Shown here: in pieces, positions 59,850 through 64,000 of the stretch
Position numbering within the stretch: position 1 is the stretch's first letter
Layout of the letters: every line of letters begins with the position of its first letter
DNA from: Lingula anatina
Lineage: Eukaryota; Brachiopoda; Lingulata; Lingulida; Lingulidae
DNA length: 64,000 bases
Direction of reading: 5' to 3'
NCBI RefSeq assembly: GCF_001039355.2
Contig: NW_019775314.1
Span: 5,384-69,383, forward strand
The notes under the pieces: generated by a model
Databases searched by the model: none
The model's input: only the letters and a program-made list of their open reading frames with translations
Told to the model about the DNA's origin: nothing
Position numbers and translations under genes: made by a program

Positions 59850-61194
59850 GACGGCGGTCTCTCTTGCTGTTCAGGTGAAACCCGGAGTCCACGTGACACA
59901 AATCTTATAGCGCCTGTATCAGCGTCTGCATTAATCTAAGCGTTGACAAAGGTACATGTAGTGCATACGCTAAGATGCTTACGGGAGGTGACACTTGTTC
60001 ATGTTTAAGGTTGTAAGTCTGGATAATTTAAAATGGTTGTTTTAAAAGACACCGATCTGTATTACATTTTTCTTTCTTTTCATTTTTATTTTATTTTTTT
60101 ATTTATTTTTAATTAATTTATTTATTTATTTGTTTGTTTGTTTATTTGTTTTTTTTTTTCAAATTCATATTCACAGTGTGTATGCTGGCAATCACAGGTG
60201 TGTGTTTGCGCTGATACCTTTTAGATATTATGTGGCAACACATGCCTGCATAGACACATATTTGTGACATAAACTGTGGGGCAATATACTGACATTAACA
60301 ACGCAATGTATAGCATCCTACGAAAAAAAAAAACAAAAAAACGATAAGTAGAATACGCAAACGCAGTTCCTACATTTTAATGTTAAAACACACACTATCT
60401 CCATCAAAATAAGAGAAAATAAGTATGTATTCTTGCACCGTTCAGGGCAAAAATAAAATCATAAATTGTGTTACAAGTCCGATCAATTATATGGAGAAAA
60501 ATTATTCGAGGGAGAGCGAGTCATGCAAATATTGTAGGTTGTACAACACCCGTCCATTAATTATTCGGGAACAGATACAGGCACACACATAAACGTACAT
60601 AACTGCTTACAATTCTTAAGGTAGCACGTTTTAAACGGTCTCAAATAGGTGCCATATGTGCAAACGTATGGAAAATAAAACTGCACACTACTGTGAAATG
60701 ACAGCCAGTTAGTGCTTTTGTCGCGATGCGGGATCCTTCAAATCTTTCAACAACGCTGCACATAAAATTCAAAACAAGGTAAGATTCATCTGCTTGTCTA
60801 ACAGTTATGCCTCCACAATATTATTCGTGTGCGTGAAAAGAGGAATTTCCATGACATCGGTGACACTGCACGGACTTTCGTATGCACGAAGTTCGTCAGG
60901 AAATGTTTCCCGCCCTCAAGCAAACTTTCGAATGATCACGTAGACCATGCCAATTCCGCCGCTGTTGATTCTGCGCAGTACATTGTTTCCTGGTGGATAA
61001 GTTATTGCGTCTTGTATTACCTGCATGTCTTATTCAGAGCAAAATGACTGGTAGGCTTTTCGAGTGTACGAACTGAGGTATTGAAAGGTAAGATAAACAT
61101 TTGACAGTTCCTACCTGACAAAGTAGTTCATACTCGAATAACAGTAAGTGATAGAAACGGAAAAAAAACTGCACAGATGTCTTGGTTGAATTTT
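59850..61194. other. Region upstream of SLC13, no gene
   Basis: AT-rich with a TTTA tract (60090-60150). Presumably holds the SLC13 promoter, but no TATA box or first non-coding exon could be placed. Confidence 0.45.
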
Positions 61195-61745
61195 CAGGCC
61201 TACCCAACTACCAGACTCGGCACCTAAGGATCCTGAATTAAGCGGTATATCGGACCACGCTACGCGTTTTCAAGGTGTGTGTCAGATCGCATTATGGAGT
61301 ATCATACCCCAGAACAAATTTTGTAGCACGGCTGCGGGCTCATCCACGCTCGGCTGAACAACCTGAAACTGTACTCTTACTTTAGAGTACTCTATTTTAT
61401 TCTCTCTATGGGGGTATATGGGGACTTTACGACATTCGGTTTGAATGTTTTAACCACTTTTGATAGGGCTTTTTTGCATTGTATTAGATTAATGTGGCAG
61501 TCTAAGGTTCATCTAGGTGGCTTTCAAATTTATGCGCCCGGTTTTAAAATCATATAGCGATTTTACGACAGTCGTTTACTATCCAATCAAAGTGACAGAC
61601 GAGCATGCCAGGGCTCATCCTGTCGGTGTTCTGGCTGATACTCCGAAATGCGATCTGACACACACCTTGAAAACGGGTAGTGTGGTCTGATATACCGGTT
61701 AATTCAGGATCCTTAGGTGCCGAGTCTGGTAGTTGGGTAGGCCTG
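61195..61745. mobile_element. 551-bp MITE with long inverted repeats
   Basis: Inverted terminal repeats of about 108 bp at roughly 93% identity, starting CAGGCCTACCCAACTACCAG and including AAGGATCCTGAATTAA and TTTTCAAGGTGTGTGTCAGA. No coding capacity between them. Confidence 0.9.
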
Positions 61746-62214
61746 ATGTTTTATCTCCTTACGTTTGTGGCTTAATCATACACGTACATGAGTGAATATT
61801 TTATCAGACGCCATATGGTTATGCACTAGTAATATAGAAATCATCGGTAAATATACCTTAATTTGAAAGGCTTCTATCTATATATGCTCTATTGTTGGTT
61901 TCTTGATATTTTAAGATAAAATCCACGGCAAATAGATGTGCATAATTACTACAGGGCAGTGGAACCGATGTCATAAAGTCACGTCTTTGAGCTTTTATCA
62001 CTAATAACCCTAATTTCCTATGACTCTAAGCTATAACTAAGCTATAGCTATAAGCAAGACAGCCTAACATTGTTTTTTTATAAGAGGTTTATCGGAATTC
62101 CATGCCGGAGGATTGTTCTTCATACCTTTTTCGCCAATTACAATGATTTCAGCCATTTCATCTGCAGGTTATGTTGATCCTAGCTTGGCCTGGCATTCCT
62201 CTTCTTGAATCTGA

Positions 62215-62735
62215 GGCCGCATTCACAACCAAAGTTGTTCCGCGGACTAACAGATACGCGTATTCAATGTGGCCGGCCCACTTGAAAGCTTACCGTGTAA
62301 TCTCCGCGGTGAATCTATTCAGTGTCTGTTAGGGGATTACTCGGCAATCTTTCAAGTGGGTTGGCCATATTTGATCCGAGGATCTGTTAGGGGCCATTCA
62401 GAATAGATGATTCGAGTGCTAACTGATCCGACGACTAATTTTGGCCGACCGCACTTCAAAAGCGTTGCCGGTGATTTCCGATGGTCTCCACGCCTCCACA
62501 CGCACCATTAAACGGATTACATCTCGGCTTTTAATTTTAATTGCTTAATTTAAAAAGGTTTAATTGCGAGGCCTCTGCAGCGACGGCGCGTGTGGAGGCG
62601 GTGAGACCATCATAGAATAGGCGACATCGCTTTTGAAGTGGGGTCGGCCATATTTGGTCGGCGGATCAGTTAGTACTCGGATCATCTATTCTGAACGCCC
62701 CCTTAGTCTGCGTATCATTTTGTTCTGAATTTGCC
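62215..62735. mobile_element. PIF/Harbinger-like MITE, split by another
   Basis: Left end GGCCGCATTCACAACC..TCCGCGGACTAACAGAT. Its right arm is broken in two by the element at 62390-62702: GATCTGTTA before it, and TTAGTCTGCG..TTGTTCTGAATTTGCC after it. Confidence 0.8.
62390..62702. mobile_element. Nested PIF/Harbinger-like MITE, TTA duplication
   Basis: 313 bp with inverted repeats of about 75 bp (GGGG-C-TTCAGAATAGATGAT..CTAACTGATCCG..GGCCGACC..CACTTCAAAAGCG). TTA flanks both sides (62387-62389 and 62703-62705), and the uninterrupted TTA is seen in the left arm of the host element. Confidence 0.9.
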
Positions 62736-63024
62736 TTGAGACTACGGAGATTGCGGTTGCATACAAATTGTCTTACCCCGCAGCTAGTCTCTTAAAGTCT
62801 TTGAGTGAAACAGCTTTGAATTCGACCTAGATAAGGGCTATTACAGAGATACCTACAGTACGCTTTGCAAAGGAAAGGGATTAACATACATTGTTGCATT
62901 GTTATGTGCCTTGTGAATGGACTACATTTGTTAAATGCTTTTCCAGTTACTCACAGACCAATCCTGTGACTGTTTCTAAATATTGGGACCGTTAGAAAGT
63001 TTAAGAAATAGGAAGGATACCAGC

Positions 63025-63025
<1 letters not shown>

Positions 63026-63056
<31 letters not shown>
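63026..63056. repeat. 31-base T run
   Basis: Uninterrupted T tract five bases upstream of the fucosyltransferase ATG at 63061. Confidence 0.95.
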
Positions 63057-63058
<2 letters not shown>

Positions 63059-63060
63059 TC

Positions 63061-64000
63061 ATGGAGGAGACCTCTGGTGGTAAAAGCCCTTCAGGGAGTA
63101 GGACAAACGGGTTTTGCAACGTTAAAAAGTCGTCCCATACAGCAATCCTATCCATGACAATATTTTTCGGCATATCTTCATTATTCATGCTCTTAAAACT
63201 ATCAGACGTCCATGGAAAAATTTGGGCTTCTAATCACCACCGGATGCACAATGCAGCAGACAGCGAGATGGACAAAGGCCAGACTGAGTATTGGGCTAAA
63301 AAAACTGACCCCAGGTCATTCAGCAAACCGAAGTTGATTTTGTATTGGGATCCAGGACCGGGATGGCGTTACATGAATCTCAGCGCGCTTACCAAACCAG
63401 TTTTTAAGTCACTAGGCTGTGAAATAGACCACTGTGTCTACACCGAGGATAGGTCATTAGCCGACCAAAGTGACGCAATTGTATTCGTGGCCAGAAGTTT
63501 GGGCAGTAAACCTAGAAAATTACCTCACCAGCGCTGGGTGTGGGTAACGCACGAAAGTTCATGCCACACCAAGGAAGTTCGTGGGCCATGGGCGGGAATG
63601 TTCAACTGGACCATGACATATCGGCTGGATTCGGATATTTTTGCTCCGTGGCATTTTCCAAGAAAACGAGATAATGTTTTGGTGAAGAATTTTACGGATA
63701 TCGCTCTGAGGAAATCTAAAACGGTGGCTTGGTTTGTGAGCCATTGTGCTTCCAGCAGCAGACGAGAGAGTTACGTGAAAGAAATGCAGAAGTACATTGA
63801 TGTTGACATTTACGGGCAATGTGGTCCATTCAAATGTTCTAGGAGTAAGAATAAAGAATGTGAAGCACGCGTATTCAAAGAATATAAATTCTATCTTGCA
63901 TTTGAAAACAGCATTACGAAAGATTACTGAGTATATATCAGAAAAATTTTGGAAAACAGCAGAACACAATATAGTTCCCATTACGCGCGGAAGTCCGGCA
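63061..64000 (+). pseudogene. Second GT10 fucosyltransferase, frameshifted, runs off window
   Basis: Reads as a type II Golgi alpha-1,3-fucosyltransferase: short tail, membrane anchor (about 27-47), stem, then WVWVTHESSCHT, FNWTMTYRLDSDIFAPWHFP, a VDIYGQCG segment and KFYLAFENSITKDY. At 63928 a TGA stop appears. Seven bases later (from 63935) the next frame gives ISEKFWKTAEHNIVPITRGSPA, exactly the expected continuation of the GT10 donor-site block, up to the window edge. So there is a 7-base insertion or equivalent, too short to be an intron. It is either a recent pseudogene or a sequence error. The start at 63061 is preferred over an upstream ATG at 62983 because that one would translate the T tract. 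Motif order matches the gene at 22892. Confidence 0.85.

Noticed and set aside
63927-63940. Mini-intron in the second fucosyltransferase
   Set aside because: GT..AG spacing would be about 11 bases, too short to splice; a 7-base frameshift explains it better.

Overview
The window is nuclear DNA of an animal. Genes are split by GT-AG introns (two GC-AG cases), there are TATA-box promoters, many short inverted-repeat transposons (MITEs), a LINE 3' end and abundant microsatellites. The gene content (a secreted CEMIP-like G8/hyaluronan-family protein, a type II membrane BRICHOS protein, an SLC13 carrier, GT10 fucosyltransferases, cytosolic sulfotransferases, PAN/apple proteins) fits an invertebrate deuterostome. 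A lancelet (Branchiostoma) is my best guess by inference; I cannot prove the species. The first 40 bases hold a perfect loxP site, which is a vector or mate-pair linker remnant rather than animal sequence.

Layout. 1-1020: loxP, C-rich and GC-rich sequence and two arrays of a 39-bp repeat. 1020-14930: a tandemly duplicated block in which a cytosolic sulfotransferase (SULT, + strand) alternates with a small secreted protein gene on the - strand. The secreted protein has a signal peptide, one PAN/apple domain and an M15-type (D,D-carboxypeptidase/Hedgehog-fold) domain. One SULT is intact (5667-6989) and four SULT pieces are broken. Two PAN-M15 genes are intact (7569-9492, 11629-13598) and one is cut short (1758-2496). 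16150-17532: an intronless class A GPCR (-). 22892-24142: an intronless alpha-1,3-fucosyltransferase (-). 26376-29542: a fourth PAN-M15 gene (+) with two near-identical PAN exons. 30635-44496: a 23-exon CEMIP-like gene (+). 46926-49599: a BRICHOS gene (+). 50002-59849: a 13-exon SLC13 gene (-), convergent with the BRICHOS gene. 63061-64000: a second fucosyltransferase (+), frameshifted near the window end.

The most unusual item is the PAN-M15 family. A bacterial-type zinc peptidase fold with its His/Asp/His metal-ligand pattern intact is fused to PAN/apple domains in secreted animal proteins, in four copies, all with the same phase-1 signal exon, and the three copies that keep the M15 part share its splice structure too. 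This suggests secreted proteins that bind and possibly cleave a D-amino-acid or peptidoglycan-like substrate, but activity is not shown by sequence alone.

Exon boundaries were placed by hand from splice sites, reading-frame phase and family similarity. All multi-exon models below splice to one continuous open frame.
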